From Climacium dendroides (taxonomy: Eukaryota > Streptophyta > Bryopsida > Hypnales > Climaciaceae): a stretch of 64,000 nt of DNA. Both the position numbers and the translations under genes were made by a program. The notes below the pieces were generated by a model. The model worked only from the letters and a program-made list of their open reading frames with translations. It ran no database searches and was not told the DNA's origin. The stretch is from contig OX467083.1 in assembly GCA_950106755.1 (NCBI GenBank), positions 31,491,029 to 31,555,028 on the forward strand, read 5' to 3'. This document shows positions 23,493 to 34,639 of the stretch, one piece after another (positions within the stretch are counted from its first letter, which is position 1; each line of letters begins with the position of its first letter).

Positions 23493-25332
23493 ATGGTAGA
23501 GATGGAGATCCTTCACACACTAAGTCGCTTTGTTTCGGAAGGCCGAGTCACGAATCGGACCGAGTTTGAGTCGAAGCTTCAATGTCTGGTAGACATTGCG
23601 AGGTCGGGTGATGGAAGACAGACGCTCGCTCTAGCGGAGGCAGTTCCTACTCTTCTTTCTTTGTCCGGTGGTGTATTTCCTAGGGCCCACCAGGATTTGT
23701 ATGAAACGTATTGGAGCTTTAGATCATTCAATTTGTACGTAAAAATTCTTCGCAATTTGTGTGCCGGTAACTCCATAAACCAGGAGGCGCTGCTAGCTTT
23801 GGATGGCGTGGAAGCTATTGCACCAGTGTTAGAGATTTTAGCTCAAGAATGGTCTGCCCCTCATAGCGACTCTTTTGAGGATGGCGAGTCTCCAGCTGAG
23901 GCAATTGTGCAGAGTTCAGTGATTGAAAGCTTGCAGATGGTTCTTCAGCTGCTGGGGAACGTAGCTGGTCTGGGTGAAGTGAGTCAGGCAAGGATTTGGA
24001 AGCGTTTCTTTCCGTCAGTTTTTGAGATTGTAGCTAAAGTTTCAAATGAGAAGGTACAAGGCCCCTTGTCCATGGTAATCTATACTTGCTGTAGAGACAA
24101 CGATAGTCGGTGCATGGAATTGTCAGAAGGCAAGGGGACCACTGTCGTGGCATGGCTACTCAACAGGGGTAAACTCACATTCTAACTTTGTGACCGCATT
24201 TCTTTGACCATCAACATTGTTTCTTGCACAAATTTCTGCACACTAAAGCCTCTAATTTAATTTCTAAATTTGTCTTCTTTCAGGTGCTGGGGTTGTTATA
24301 GATGCTGCGCCAAATGAATGGTTGGAGTTTCTGCTTCCTCGCCTGTGCTTTGCAACCCCTTGTTTCCCTGCTCTCTTCTGTGAACTGGGCGAAACCGGAA
24401 CGAACAGGGATAGTTCCTCGCAGACACCTGCCAACGTTGACGTTTGCCCACGCTTAATGGGGACATCGTTCACCAAGGAGCAAGCATCCTTGCTTGACGT
24501 TTTGAATGCAGCGTTAAGTACTCAAGAGGAAGAAAAGCATAGTGATGACCCATCGGCTGACCTTCATCGCTACATTTCTATGCCTTCGACATCGGCTTCC
24601 TTTTTAATTGGCATCATTAGATCTGCTGCTGAGTGTGCTGCCTCCACAAACTTATCCGTTCTGCATCTGCCAACACTGTCACCAGTGGCTGATGTTTTGG
24701 GTCTCTCGCTCTCAATGACAAGAATACTCTGTGTTCTGGACGAAAAGAGGTCAGCTCTGCTTCCCAAGTTTGCCTCGAGTGGTTTGATCCCCTTATTGCT
24801 GGATCTTCTACGCGCTATCGGCCCTCCCGATAGCACCAAAACCACTCCCAGATCAACTCAAGACATCGACACGAACGGTTCAAGAAGCCACTTGAACGAT
24901 ACCAACACTACTGATTCAGAGCAGCAATCTTCTTCAACATCAAGTGATTTCAAACGTTTTCCTAGTAGAGATGTCTACACAGGATACCGGCGAGACATAG
25001 TTGCTGTGATTGCCAATGCCAGTCACAGAAGCTTCTTAATACAAGATTCAGTTCGAGAACATGGTGGCCTCTTGTTGGTCTTGCAGCAGTGCATGCCTGA
25101 TACGAACAATCCTTTCTTGCGGGAGTGGGGTTTATGGGCCATTCGCAACCTGTTGGAAGGGAATAGTGCGAATCAAAGTGAATTGGCTGATTTGGAAATC
25201 AGGTCCGCTGTTCCTGACTCCAGGCTCAGAGATGCAGGTATGACTGTCGAGATCAACCCAGAGACCGGACGGCCACGGCTTGTGAATGTCGCACCGAATT
25301 CAGATAATCCAGCCAGCGATGAGTTCATGTAA
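23493..25332 (+). CDS. ATXN10: Ataxin-10-like protein, 574 aa, two exons
   Basis: Exons 23493-24168 and 24284-25332 join cleanly across a 115-base GT..AG intron (codon split G|GT). The start is the ATG of MVEMEILHTL. The protein is mostly alpha-helical with armadillo-like character: an N-terminal repeat region (~20-225, with ILRNLCAGNS near 90) and the conserved ataxin-10 C-terminal block near residues 483-515 (HGGLLLVLQQC, LREWGLWAIRNLLEGN). The block contains the family signature, and length is somewhat above the ~475 residues usual in plants. The extra length is a Ser/Thr-rich linker (about 430-460). Plant relatives are cytoplasmic proteins needed for embryo and gametophyte development. 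Molecular function is poorly known. There are no internal stops and the codons are sound, so it should be functional. Its start lies only ~355 bases after the CCT4 remnant. Confidence 0.9.
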
Positions 25333-28300
25333 GCGTAGTTTTCTCATCTCAAATTTTTCACTAGGCTATCGGAGCTGGTCCGTATAAGGCGGTTTCAGAA
25401 TTGCCTTCCACAGGTCTAGTACTTTGGAAAAAGGAGAATCTCGGTGTGACCAGTTTGATAATATTCCTGCTAATTGTGGAGCAGGAATCGCAAAGTCTGA
25501 TGCAATTAGGTGTGCTTACCTTACATCATGATCATCTTGGTAATTGTGTGCCAATTCAATGCTTGGATATTGAAAGATCACTTGAGATAAAAGAGATTTT
25601 GTAACTATGATGCTATAGGGTACATTGGTGATAGTCTTGGTTAGGAGCTCTGGCTCCTTTCTTAAGGAAGGGGCAACAACCAACACAAAACAATTGTTGA
25701 GTTTGATCCTCCTCTCGAGTTCTCTCTTCGTAAGTGTGACGTTCAAGAAAATTAATAGCTGAACATATTGAACATGAATATTTGCTTGGATTCTATTTTT
25801 TCAAAAAGGGATGTTGAATAAGATCAATTGTCTAGTATATTCTTCAATATTACTATATTGAAACCACATGCTGACAAATACAATGTTTACGATCAAACTT
25901 CATGATTCTAAGTGTACAGGGTCACTAAGAATTTGAGTTAAAAAATGTTACATTATTACAGATCAATTTCATAAGCTGCATGGAGAAAATTCATTTTAAA
26001 GTGTTGCACTTCATGAATTGTTTAAAAAGAGTTTAACTACAAAATAGAAAAGAAAGTAAAATCCAAGTTTCTCAATAAATTTCTAAGAGTTTTGTCATGT
26101 ATGTATTTTAAACTTATTTATTAATATAGAGAGGATGTTAAAAAAAAGATAAATTGCATTGTAGATGTCAAGTGGAAATAGCGTAATGTACTGTACATAT
26201 ATTTTATTACTAGATTTATTGGGTCAAAGAGTGATTACATCTTTGTATAATTATAATACTTACTTAATAATTGTATGAGCAAAATTTAAATGACAATTTG
26301 GACATTAGTGGGGCTAAATTATATAAACCTATTGATTGTCTTACACACATTGATTCTCATTTCATTCAAAACTTTATTACCAAACAATTAGGGCTTTGCA
26401 ACTTTCAATTTAGGAATGTCATTCATGACCTAATTTTGCCATAAATGAAAATGGTTTGAACACGGAATGGAATTGGATCATGAATAACCATCTTTTGTTA
26501 TAATCCAATATCATTAAAGTGGAATCAAAATGTAAAAAAATTAGGTGAAAAATGCAAATAGAAGACAATTAAGGTGCCTCACAATAAAAGACAATAGACT
26601 TGACTAATTATGGTACTTCAATAATTCATGAGGAGTAACACAAAATCAACATTTTAGATTAAAATCCTCATTCAATAACAAGATGATGTGAGAGAGTTGT
26701 TTATAAGATGTAATTTTAGGTGGTAATAAGATTAATGGAAATAATTCAAAATTTATTTCTTTAGGTAGTTCAAGGTTATATATTTGGATTTTTATAGTCC
26801 CAACCTATGTAATTTCTATGATAGTTTAAATTTAAAGAAATTGCAACTCTTAACAAAATAACATATTTCTACTTGGATTTTATTCATGTGAATTGTTGAG
26901 ACCCTAATAAGTTATTATCCTTTTTCAGCTTTAGTAGCCTCCAAAATTCCTTCGTAGCTTAATAAACTTACCACACCTTGCTTCAAGTATCACTTAGGTC
27001 ACATTTGATTAACATTATATGACATGCCCGCATCGACAATATTAGTTCCCATTTTCATCTCATGATACTAAACTCCAATTCCTAACATTACTAACATACA
27101 TTCCCCACATGACACTTGGCATGTCATTTGGTAATATAACGCAATAATTTCAGCATTAACTGCTTTTGAATGTCATCCCACTCTATACTAGGTCTATTGT
27201 GTATTTGCTACTTTCACATCATGACTAATTGAGATTCACAACTTGAGATCCATAAAAAATGGCTTAATGAAAATAAAGACTCCATCCAATCGGTATCATG
27301 AGATACATATACAAGTATCTTATGATGCCTTAGAAACTAGTGGTTGCAACCAACTTCACTAATCTTGAATCACCTAGACTCACCAAGGCTCCAAGATGGA
27401 GTGAAGAAAGAGACCAATTCCTCCTATAGTACTTTCTATGGGATTCAACAACCTCCCCTTGTAGGTTGAAGGAACTTTTAAAACCATCTTTGGTTTTAGA
27501 AAGACCTCCCATTTCCAACTTAAATCACTAAATTACAACCCTATTTGGACTCCCAAATTTTCAAACGTGTAACTTTGCGGCTAGAGCTTTAAATTTTACA
27601 TGCAAGTCCATTTTGGATCTTTATGCAACAAGTAAATGCTAATGGATTGCTCATTTATCTCATTTGAACAAATTCTCACAAAGTTATGGCCCTCCAAAGA
27701 TTTGGATTCATCGGGAACAGCGTCACACCTTCACCACGGCTCTTCTCTTAGCTATAATTTTGAATTCATAGCTTAAAACCTTGTAATGCTTGTCATTCTA
27801 ACTTCCTTGTGTTCTAAGCTTTTTAATGATTTGCTACATGCCATACTTTTTTGAAGGATTCATTAAAAACTTCTCACTCTTAGCCTTTAAGGGTGGACTT
27901 CCATATGGAGTTGGAGGCTAGTGGAATCTGCCGATCATCGGTCAAATGGGTAATTTTGATAAACATGGATGTCCATTTCACCAATGATTGGTAGGCTCTA
28001 CTAGCCACTGACTCCATATAGAAGCCCGCTCTAAGTGTTCCGATACCACCAAGACACCACCAACTTTGAAAGGCCATAACCTCTAGCTAATTAGTCCAAA
28101 TCACACGTTCTTTAAATGGTTAAAAGCATCTACTCAAGAGCTTTTCAAGAAGGTATAATATTTTACCATTTTCTTTTCATTTAGAGCACCTTGTTTGCTT
28201 GGGAATCTCTCATATCTCTATTCATAGACTATTGCAAAGCTTGGGAAGTTACTTCTAAGGTCTCTCTTGCTTACTAGGGTACTTTGGACACTCTAAGGAG

Positions 28301-28452
28301 ATAGGGATGTGATATAAATAGAACACATCTATAATAAATGTATTGAAAAAGTAAAATAAAATGACTCATAAAATTGTCTCGATAATATTATCAATGCTAA
28401 AATTTGGGTGATAATAGCTAAGAGTACATCCATCCATTCTTTATTTTTTTGT
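25333..28452. other. AT-rich gene-free block
   Basis: No gene is supported in about 3.1 kb. The first few hundred bases should include the ataxin-10-like 3' UTR. The rest is AT-rich with many poly-A/T runs and no frame with family resemblance. The only structure I can resolve is the hairpin near 27.9 kb, listed separately. Confidence 0.5.
27892..28027. repeat. 136-bp near-palindrome (arms ~56 bp)
   Basis: The arm 27892-27949 (ACTTCCATATGGAGTTGGAG onward) pairs with 27973-28027 at about 80% identity, leaving a ~23-base loop. The DNA or a transcript could fold into one long hairpin. The size, imperfect pairing and short loop resemble a small foldback MITE or a MITE-derived small-RNA precursor. 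No flanking duplication is evident. Confidence 0.55.
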
Positions 28453-28661
28453 TACAGTGAGATCTCCTTGATCGTGAGTCCCTTAGTGGTGTGTATGGTA
28501 CTATTGGAAAGCTCTTGGCAAGGAAGGGTGCACAGGCTTTATTTCGTCATGTTTGGATCTATGGTGCAAAAATTATTGAGTTTTGAAGTTTTTAGGAACC
28601 ACAAAATTAGAAAATTATTTTGATTTTGATTTTGATTGTGGCAATGGCACAAAGCACTATA
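28453..28661 (-). repeat. ~230-bp dispersed repeat, copy 4 (reverse)
   Basis: Read on the minus strand this has the same blocks as the copies at 5.1-6.5 kb: TGTGGCAATGGCACAAAGCA at its outer end, and GGTACTATTGGAAAGCTC and GTTACAGTGAGATCTCCTTG at its inner end. It is about 209 bases long, slightly shorter than the forward copies. Confidence 0.75.
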
Positions 28662-28693
28662 GTCCATCCATTAAATTAGGTTATTTGTTTTGT

Positions 28694-28911
28694 TTGTTAT
28701 ATTGAGATCTTCCAAACTGTACATCCTCGAGTTGCATTCTTGGTACTATTGGAAAAGCCCTCTTTGAAGAAGGGTGTAGGGGCTTTGTTTTGAGGCATTT
28801 GAACTTGTAGTGGGAAAATTATAGATTTTAAAGTTATTTTTGGATCTTAAATTATAAAAAGTATTTTTATTTTTATTTTTATTGTGGCAATGATACAAGG
28901 CACACTAGTTA
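28694..28911 (-). repeat. ~230-bp dispersed repeat, copy 5 (reverse)
   Basis: It begins TTGTTATATTGAGATCTTCC, has the core TTGGTACTATTGGAAAAGCC and ends TTGTGGCAATGATACAAGGC followed by ACACTAGT. The terminal ACTAGT word matches the start of the forward copies exactly, which fixes the unit edge. Confidence 0.75.
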
Positions 28912-28954
28912 CCTCTATATAAGATAGGTTGTTTATTTATTTAGTTTAGTTTGT

Positions 28955-29175
28955 TTGTTACATTAAGATCTCCTTGACTATGTATCCCTAGTTGGGTTCT
29001 TGGTACTGTCAAAAAGTCCTTTAGTTAATGAAGAGGGGTGTACAGACTTTATTTTGTTGTGTTTGGATTTACAACATAAAAGATATTGAAGTTTGAAGTT
29101 TTATGAATAAGAAAATTATAAAAAAAATATTTTATTTTCCTTTTAATTGAGACAACAATATAATGCACACTAGTT
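28955..29175 (-). repeat. ~230-bp dispersed repeat, copy 6 (reverse)
   Basis: It begins TTGTTACATTAAGATCTCCT, has TTGGTACTGTCAAAAAGTCC in the core and ends with GCACACTAGT. The start-to-start spacings of the three reverse copies are about 241 and 261 bases, so they form a loose tandem array like the forward copies. Confidence 0.75.
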
Positions 29176-29235
29176 ATTACCCCTAAGTGCTCAACCATCT
29201 GGTGTATGGATGATGAATGTTGTGACAAGTGCCTA

Positions 29236-29463
29236 CATTAGGAAAAGGCCCTCTGTTGCAGCAATATTGTTGCAATACTGTTTCAATGCTTGAACAATAG
29301 TGTACTAAAAACATATTGTTGTAGTACTGCAATAATATAATTTCAATAAGAGGGAATACTATATCCATTGAAAGTATATTATTGTAGTATTGCAACAATA
29401 TATTTTTAGTACTCTCTTATTCAAGCATTGAAACAATACTATTGCAATGGTATTTTCCCGATG
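29236..29463. mobile_element. Foldback MITE 1 (~228 bp)
   Basis: The two halves are inverted copies of each other. The left half runs from CATTAGGAAAAGGCCC through ACTGTTTCAATGCTTGAA. The right half ends with TTCAAGCATTGAAACAATAC and TTTTCCCGATG. The arms cover nearly the entire element and are built from the word ATTGTTGCAATACTG in both orientations. There is no coding content. It belongs to the same family as the next element, from which it is 7 bases away. Confidence 0.75.
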
Positions 29464-29470
29464 TACTTGA

Positions 29471-29726
29471 CATCGGGAAAAAGCCCCCCCATTGCTTTAG
29501 TACTGCTGCAGTATTGTTTCAATGGGTTAATAGTATAGTACTCAAAGTATATTGTTGCAATACTGCAAACAATATTGTTTCAATATATTTACAGTGCACC
29601 TATTGAAAATATATTATTGCAATACTTTTTGCAATACTGCAACAATATGCTTTGAGTACTATACTGTTAAACCCATTGAAACAATACTGCAGCAGTATTG
29701 CAACAATGGGGGACTTTTTCCCGATG
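29471..29726. mobile_element. Foldback MITE 2 (~256 bp)
   Basis: It begins CATCGGGAAAAAGCCCCCCC and ends ACTTTTTCCCGATG. The arms of about 100 bases (29471-29570 and 29627-29726) are about 90% complementary. The centre again contains ATTGTTGCAATACTGCAA in palindromic form. The transcript would fold into a single long hairpin. No clear target duplication is seen, because the two elements abut across TACTTGA. Confidence 0.8.
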
Positions 29727-30108
29727 GACTTCATCCAATTTTCATTCATTCGTTTGTGTTAAACCCTAGTGTCATCCAAACATCTTCTCCGTGAAACCTT
29801 TTGTCGTGCAACAGGCTCCGTTATAAATTTTTAAAGAAATTTCCTATCTATAGTTCGAGCACTTAGGGTTTGACTAGACCTGAATTCTCCTCATCGTCAC
29901 TCCAGGTCCTTGCTCTCGCGATTCTCGTTCCTTAACTTAGTTGAATTCTTGACTACCTTAGTTCGAGGAACTTTCGCATTACTTGCGGAATCAGAACAGG
30001 ACGATCCAGAAAGAAAGAAGACTTGATTGGATTGCGAGACGGCACCGAAATTGTCTCAAATTCGGAAGAGAGAGTGCTTCCGAAAGAGCACTGTCGCAAG
30101 AAGAAGCG

Positions 30109-33100
30109 ATGGAGGCGTCGACGTCGTCGTCTGCGTCTGCGACGATAGCTCGCCAGACCTGGGAGATCGAGAATAACATCTTCGCCATGGAATCGCCAGT
30201 TTCTTCTGCAGCAGCAGCAACAGCAGCAGCAGCAGCAGCAGCAGCTGCTTCCGATTCCGATGCCATTTTCGAATACGATGCCGATTCGCAGACCAGCGTT
30301 CAACAACAGAAGCCCTGGACTCGCGATCCTCACTTTTTCAAGAACGTCAGGATATCCGCCCTCGCGCTGCTCAAGGTCCGATCCCCGCTCTAATTCTGTG
30401 TATCTGCAGTTCCGAGTTTTTCCCTTAGCTCTTTCTTGATTTTTGTTATGGAGGTGAAATCGTGGGCCTAATTAGGGTTACATGTCCATGCGAGTGTGGA
30501 TCCTCAGCTGGCGAGTTAACGATATATCCTTCTAGCTTCGCGTGCCAAATTGCGAGTGCAGTGTTCTCTTCTTTGATAGCTGCTCTTTGCTTTTCCTGGA
30601 TCCGTAGTGTGAATGTTTTCTTAACTGTCATTTAGGAGAATCAGTTGCTGTTGATTATGACGACCACGCAAAACTGTTGTAGTGGTAGTTTGGATTGACC
30701 GCCTGGTACCTGACTGTTCTAGTAGTCTTCGAGTATAGGCTTCATTCTTGGCCGGGTGAATCGACCCCCTTGCTCGTCCCCCCTTAAGTCATTCTAGGGG
30801 AGCATGTGAAAAAAAGACCCCTATTTTGTGCTTGGTTAATTTATCTTCACCTCTCCTAGCTAACTTGGGGCCTCTGATTGCAAATACGAATTCAAAATTT
30901 GCAAATTTTATCATGCGTGGCACTAAAAAATTTCAGCGTTTTCCCTGTGGGACGAGCGAGGGGGTCGGTTCACCCCGGCCTCATTCTTCCAGTGCGACCC
31001 TTCTAATAGTTAAATTTTTTTTTCTCGTTGGCCATAGTTGAAAATATGTGGCTTTCTAGCTTATGCATTTCACTTTTGGCTTCTTAGTATACAGCGACAT
31101 ACCAAGACTGTTCGAATGGACGCACACGGTTGGGGGTTCCTGTCCGGTGAACAAGTTGAAACAAAAGAATACATGAACCGTTTTTCACGTCAATATATTA
31201 ATCCATGGGGGTATAGGAGTATATTGTGACGCAGATTTGAGGTGCAAACTGTCGCAGATGTGATCCAACTGCATCGACAGCTGCACTATCGTCAATTTGA
31301 AATGGTCCTCTGTTCATGTCGCTTTGACCATTCCTTTTGAGGAGGCTTGGTTTACTGATAAGGAGGCGTTCTCGTATGCTGCTGCGCAGATGGTGGTTCA
31401 TTCACGGTCAGGTGGCACGATTGAAGTCATGGGATTGATGCAGGGCAAAACGGACGGCGACACTATAATAATAATGGATGCATTTGCTTTGCCAGTAGAG
31501 GGTACAGAGACTCGGGTGAATGCTCAAGCGGATGCCTACGAGTACATGGTTCAGTATTCTCAGACGAATAAACAGGTAGTTCTTCTCCCTTGGATGCATT
31601 TTCTTCTCTCTCATTGTCTTTTTTTGAACTTGTGTTGCGCAATGACTCTTGAAAACAAATGTTTCCTTCAAGAGTCTTGAAGGCATATTGACATCACATA
31701 CATCATGCAGGTGGGGAGGCTAGAAAATGTGGTAGGCTGGTATCATTCGCATCCTGGTTATGGATGTTGGCTCTCAGGCATTGATGTGTCTACCCAGATG
31801 CTGAACCAAACTTATCAGGAGCCCTTTTTAGCTGTGGTTATCGATCCAACACGCACTGTATCCGCTGGAAAAGTTGAAATTGGGGCATTCCGCACCTATC
31901 CCCAGGGTTACAAGCCACCAGACGAGCCCCCATCTGAGTATCAAACCATCCCTTTAAACAAAATTGAGGATTTTGGTGTCCATTATAAATCGGTGACAGT
32001 CTTAACTATCCATTTCATTTTGCGTGCTTCATTCCCCACTTACATGTGAGACGGTTGTATTTATCTGGACTCAGTTTGTAGCGTTGCAGTTCTTGTCGTT
32101 TTCTGATTTGGATCGTTTGCGCTTTGCCTCATTCTAGTATCATTTTGATTTTGAGTTGTCCTGAAGAAGGGACTTACTCCATGGAGGTTCTTTTTGTGAT
32201 TGCAGTATTATTCTCTTGACATAACATATTTCAAATCATCATTGGATTCCCACCTCCTTGACCTCCTCTGGAACAAATATTGGGTCAATACTCTTTCGTC
32301 TTCACCTTTGCTAGGCAATCGGGAATATGTGGCTGGACAGGTGGCCGATCTGGGTGAGTTTCTGTAAGGCTACCGTTTTCATTCTGCAGTGCATAGGGCA
32401 AGTGAACGATAGTTGATGTAGTCGTGTAGTTCGTGTGAGCCTATCTATAAAGTGTTAATATTCGCAACCTAATCATTTGCTTTCACCGCAGATAAGAACT
32501 CATTTCCTTGGGTGGCAAATTCAAGGATCTAATCATTCATGGAAATCTAAGAATTGCAGACACTGATTATTTGCACTAACAATTCGTCTGATTGTTGTTA
32601 CTTCTAGTTATTTGAATCAAATCTGTGCTGAGTCATCAATTTTAGATGATGTTTTACATGTGTAATTACTGCGTGACTGACTTGTCTTTAATATTATTAC
32701 TTGACATGTACGTTTTGTAATTTTCTTTATCTTTTATTCATGACAACGTGATGTTTTTCAGCTGAGAAACTGGAGCAGGCTGAGAACCAGCTCGCTCATT
32801 CCGGGCGCATGGGTGGGTTCTTCATGCCAGTGCAAAAGAAAAAAGAGGTATGGCTTATTGGTGCTTAATTACCCAATCATTTGGGCTTGGTGAATGCAAC
32901 CTTCAAGTCCAAGCGTATCCAAAGTCCCATCCATTTGTTATTTGAATATTGAATTGGGTTTTTGTGCTTGGTTGGTGTTTACTGTAAGATCTTTTCTCGA
33001 TTACTTTGATTGTCCACATGCTTTATGTGCTGTTCACACTAAACGCATTTTACTGGAATCACCTCTGCAGGAAGAGTCACAGCTTGCAAAGATTTCACGT

Positions 33101-33493
33101 GACAGTTCCAAGATCACAGTGGAGCAGCTGCACGGGCTCATGTCGCAGGTGAAATGTGCCTCTTGTTTTCATATCCTATTTCCGAGATTCATCCTCTAAA
33201 ATGATGCGTTAAATCTTTGCTATACCTTGGTGGTTTAGGGGAATTTATACAGTAAGTTGATAAAGAAAATGCTCCTTTGATAAGCCTATTCTGAAGTACT
33301 TACCAGGACAAGAACTCTTTCAGTTTCTTCTAGATCTGGAACCATGTAACTGAAGTTTGAATGACGCTTTCTGCAGGTCATCAAAGATACGTTATTCAAC
33401 TCTGTGACGGCATCTGCTACTGTTCCTGTTGCAATGGCTACTGATACATCTTCTGTAAGCACAGACTCAGGGCCAGAACCTATGGAGGCATAG
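30109..33493 (+). CDS. CSN5: COP9 signalosome subunit 5, 387 aa, seven exons
   Basis: Exons are 30109-30375, 31390-31575, 31711-31992, 32206-32353, 32762-32847, 33071-33148 and 33377-33493. All joins keep phase and use GT..AG. CSN5 is the catalytic metalloprotease of the COP9 signalosome. It removes NEDD8/RUB from cullins and so controls cullin-RING ubiquitin ligases in nucleus and cytoplasm. The JAMM/MPN+ site is complete: E101, H163 and H165 (WYHSHPGYG), S173 and D176, followed by the conserved stretch [20 protein letters not shown]. The C-terminal helical part ([25 protein letters not shown]) needed for assembly is present. At 387 residues it is ~30 longer than the Arabidopsis proteins. 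Most of the excess is an N-terminal Ser/Ala-rich run with a poly-alanine tract coded by (GCA)n at about 30209-30247. Intron 1 (1.0 kb) carries a hAT-type MITE. It is intact and very likely functional. Confidence 0.97.
30750..30980. mobile_element. 231-bp hAT-type MITE in CSN5 intron 1, with 8-bp target duplication
   Basis: It begins GGCCGGGTGAATCGACCCCC and ends in the inverted form (CGGTTCACCCCGGCC). About 27 of 30 terminal bases pair. Perfect 8-base direct repeats TCATTCTT flank it at 30742-30749 and 30981-30988, the hallmark of hAT insertion. The interior is AT-rich and non-coding, and aligns along its length with a second copy at 63.4-63.6 kb. It lies more than 350 bases from either splice site, so it should not affect splicing directly. 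Confidence 0.92.
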
Positions 33494-34639
33494 TGTTATG
33501 TATGACTGTTGGGGGTTTGTACTCCCAACTCAGGACAGGCTTCTTCCAATGTTAGGTTACGTAAATGATGCCTAATATCCTGCGAGGAGATTTTGGCATC
33601 ATGCCGGACGCAGCCCCAATGATGTTAAATTGTCCATAATTTTTGTACACTTCAACTACGCACTGTATTTGCATTGCCTTGCCTTGATCTCCCGACAGTC
33701 TTTAAGATAACATAACATCAGTGAGTTGAGAAGCGTATGTGCAACTGCCTGAGTTAGTGCAATAGAATGGTAGGTGCAGAGTTTGCTTTTGGCAGATGGG
33801 AGGAGGCAATCGAAAGGACTAATCGTGTTACTTTTTGGCTCTGCCTATCCTACCTTGTAAGTATTGTACTCCGTCCATCGCCAAGCGAAACTGAAACAGG
33901 CCAAAACATGCTCGGTAGAGCAACTTGTTGAGGAAAAGAAAGGATTGTTTTACAGGATTATTGGGAGTTTTATAACATAATTTTGGAGAAAATTAAGTGT
34001 TGTCATTGACCATATCCTCTAATTATTCCCTAGAAAAAGTGACTAAATAGATGTTGATTCCAATGTGGAGGAAGTTGCAAATCAGTTATCAAATTCTATG
34101 GTTGGTTGCAATCTTGGTTAAAATCTTTTCTTTTTTTTCAATGTACATTTAGCCATTGATAATTTGAAGTAGCAATGAAGTGAATTTTAGCCAATTCTAT
34201 GAATGTTGATGTCAATTGTCTCAAAATAAATTTGTGGTTTCTTGAAAAAGGCTAGATTAATCCCTAATTGCCTTAACATCCATATATTGAAAATTTTGAG
34301 GCATGTTTTGGTGTGGGTAGTTAAATTTCTTTGATCAGCTTAAAATTTTTTTGCAAGTGGTATTGAAAGTTAACTATTGGGAAGTTTTTATTTTTCATTG
34401 AAAAATTGTAAATATTTGATTTTTGAGAGGTTCTCAAAGGCATATATGTACCATTAGTAGAAGAATAAAGCTTGTAAATTTTATTTGATTTCTTGGCTTT
34501 GAGTAAAGCTTGTTAATTTCACTTTATTTGAGATTTAAGAAATTGTATTTATTTATTTGATTTAAAAATGGTCCCATTGGAAAGAGTGAAGTGTTTTCAT
34601 AATTTTCACCATTGAAAATCTAAACTTGCAAGTGTTGCA
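33494..34639. other. CSN5 3' flank and AT-rich spacer
   Basis: The first ~200-400 bases are probably CSN5 3' UTR. The remainder turns AT-rich toward the gypsy remnant and has no supported gene. The gypsy element's 5' LTR and gag region should lie in its right part, but I could not recognise either. Confidence 0.45.

Noticed and set aside
29236..29726. CRISPR-like array from the repeated ATTGTTGCAATACTG words
   Set aside because: The repeats are inverted and unevenly spaced without spacers, as in foldback elements, and the genome is eukaryotic.
29953..30333. Poly-Cys or poly-Ala minus-strand frames opposite CSN5
   Set aside because: They are shadows of the (GCA)n tract in CSN5 exon 1.
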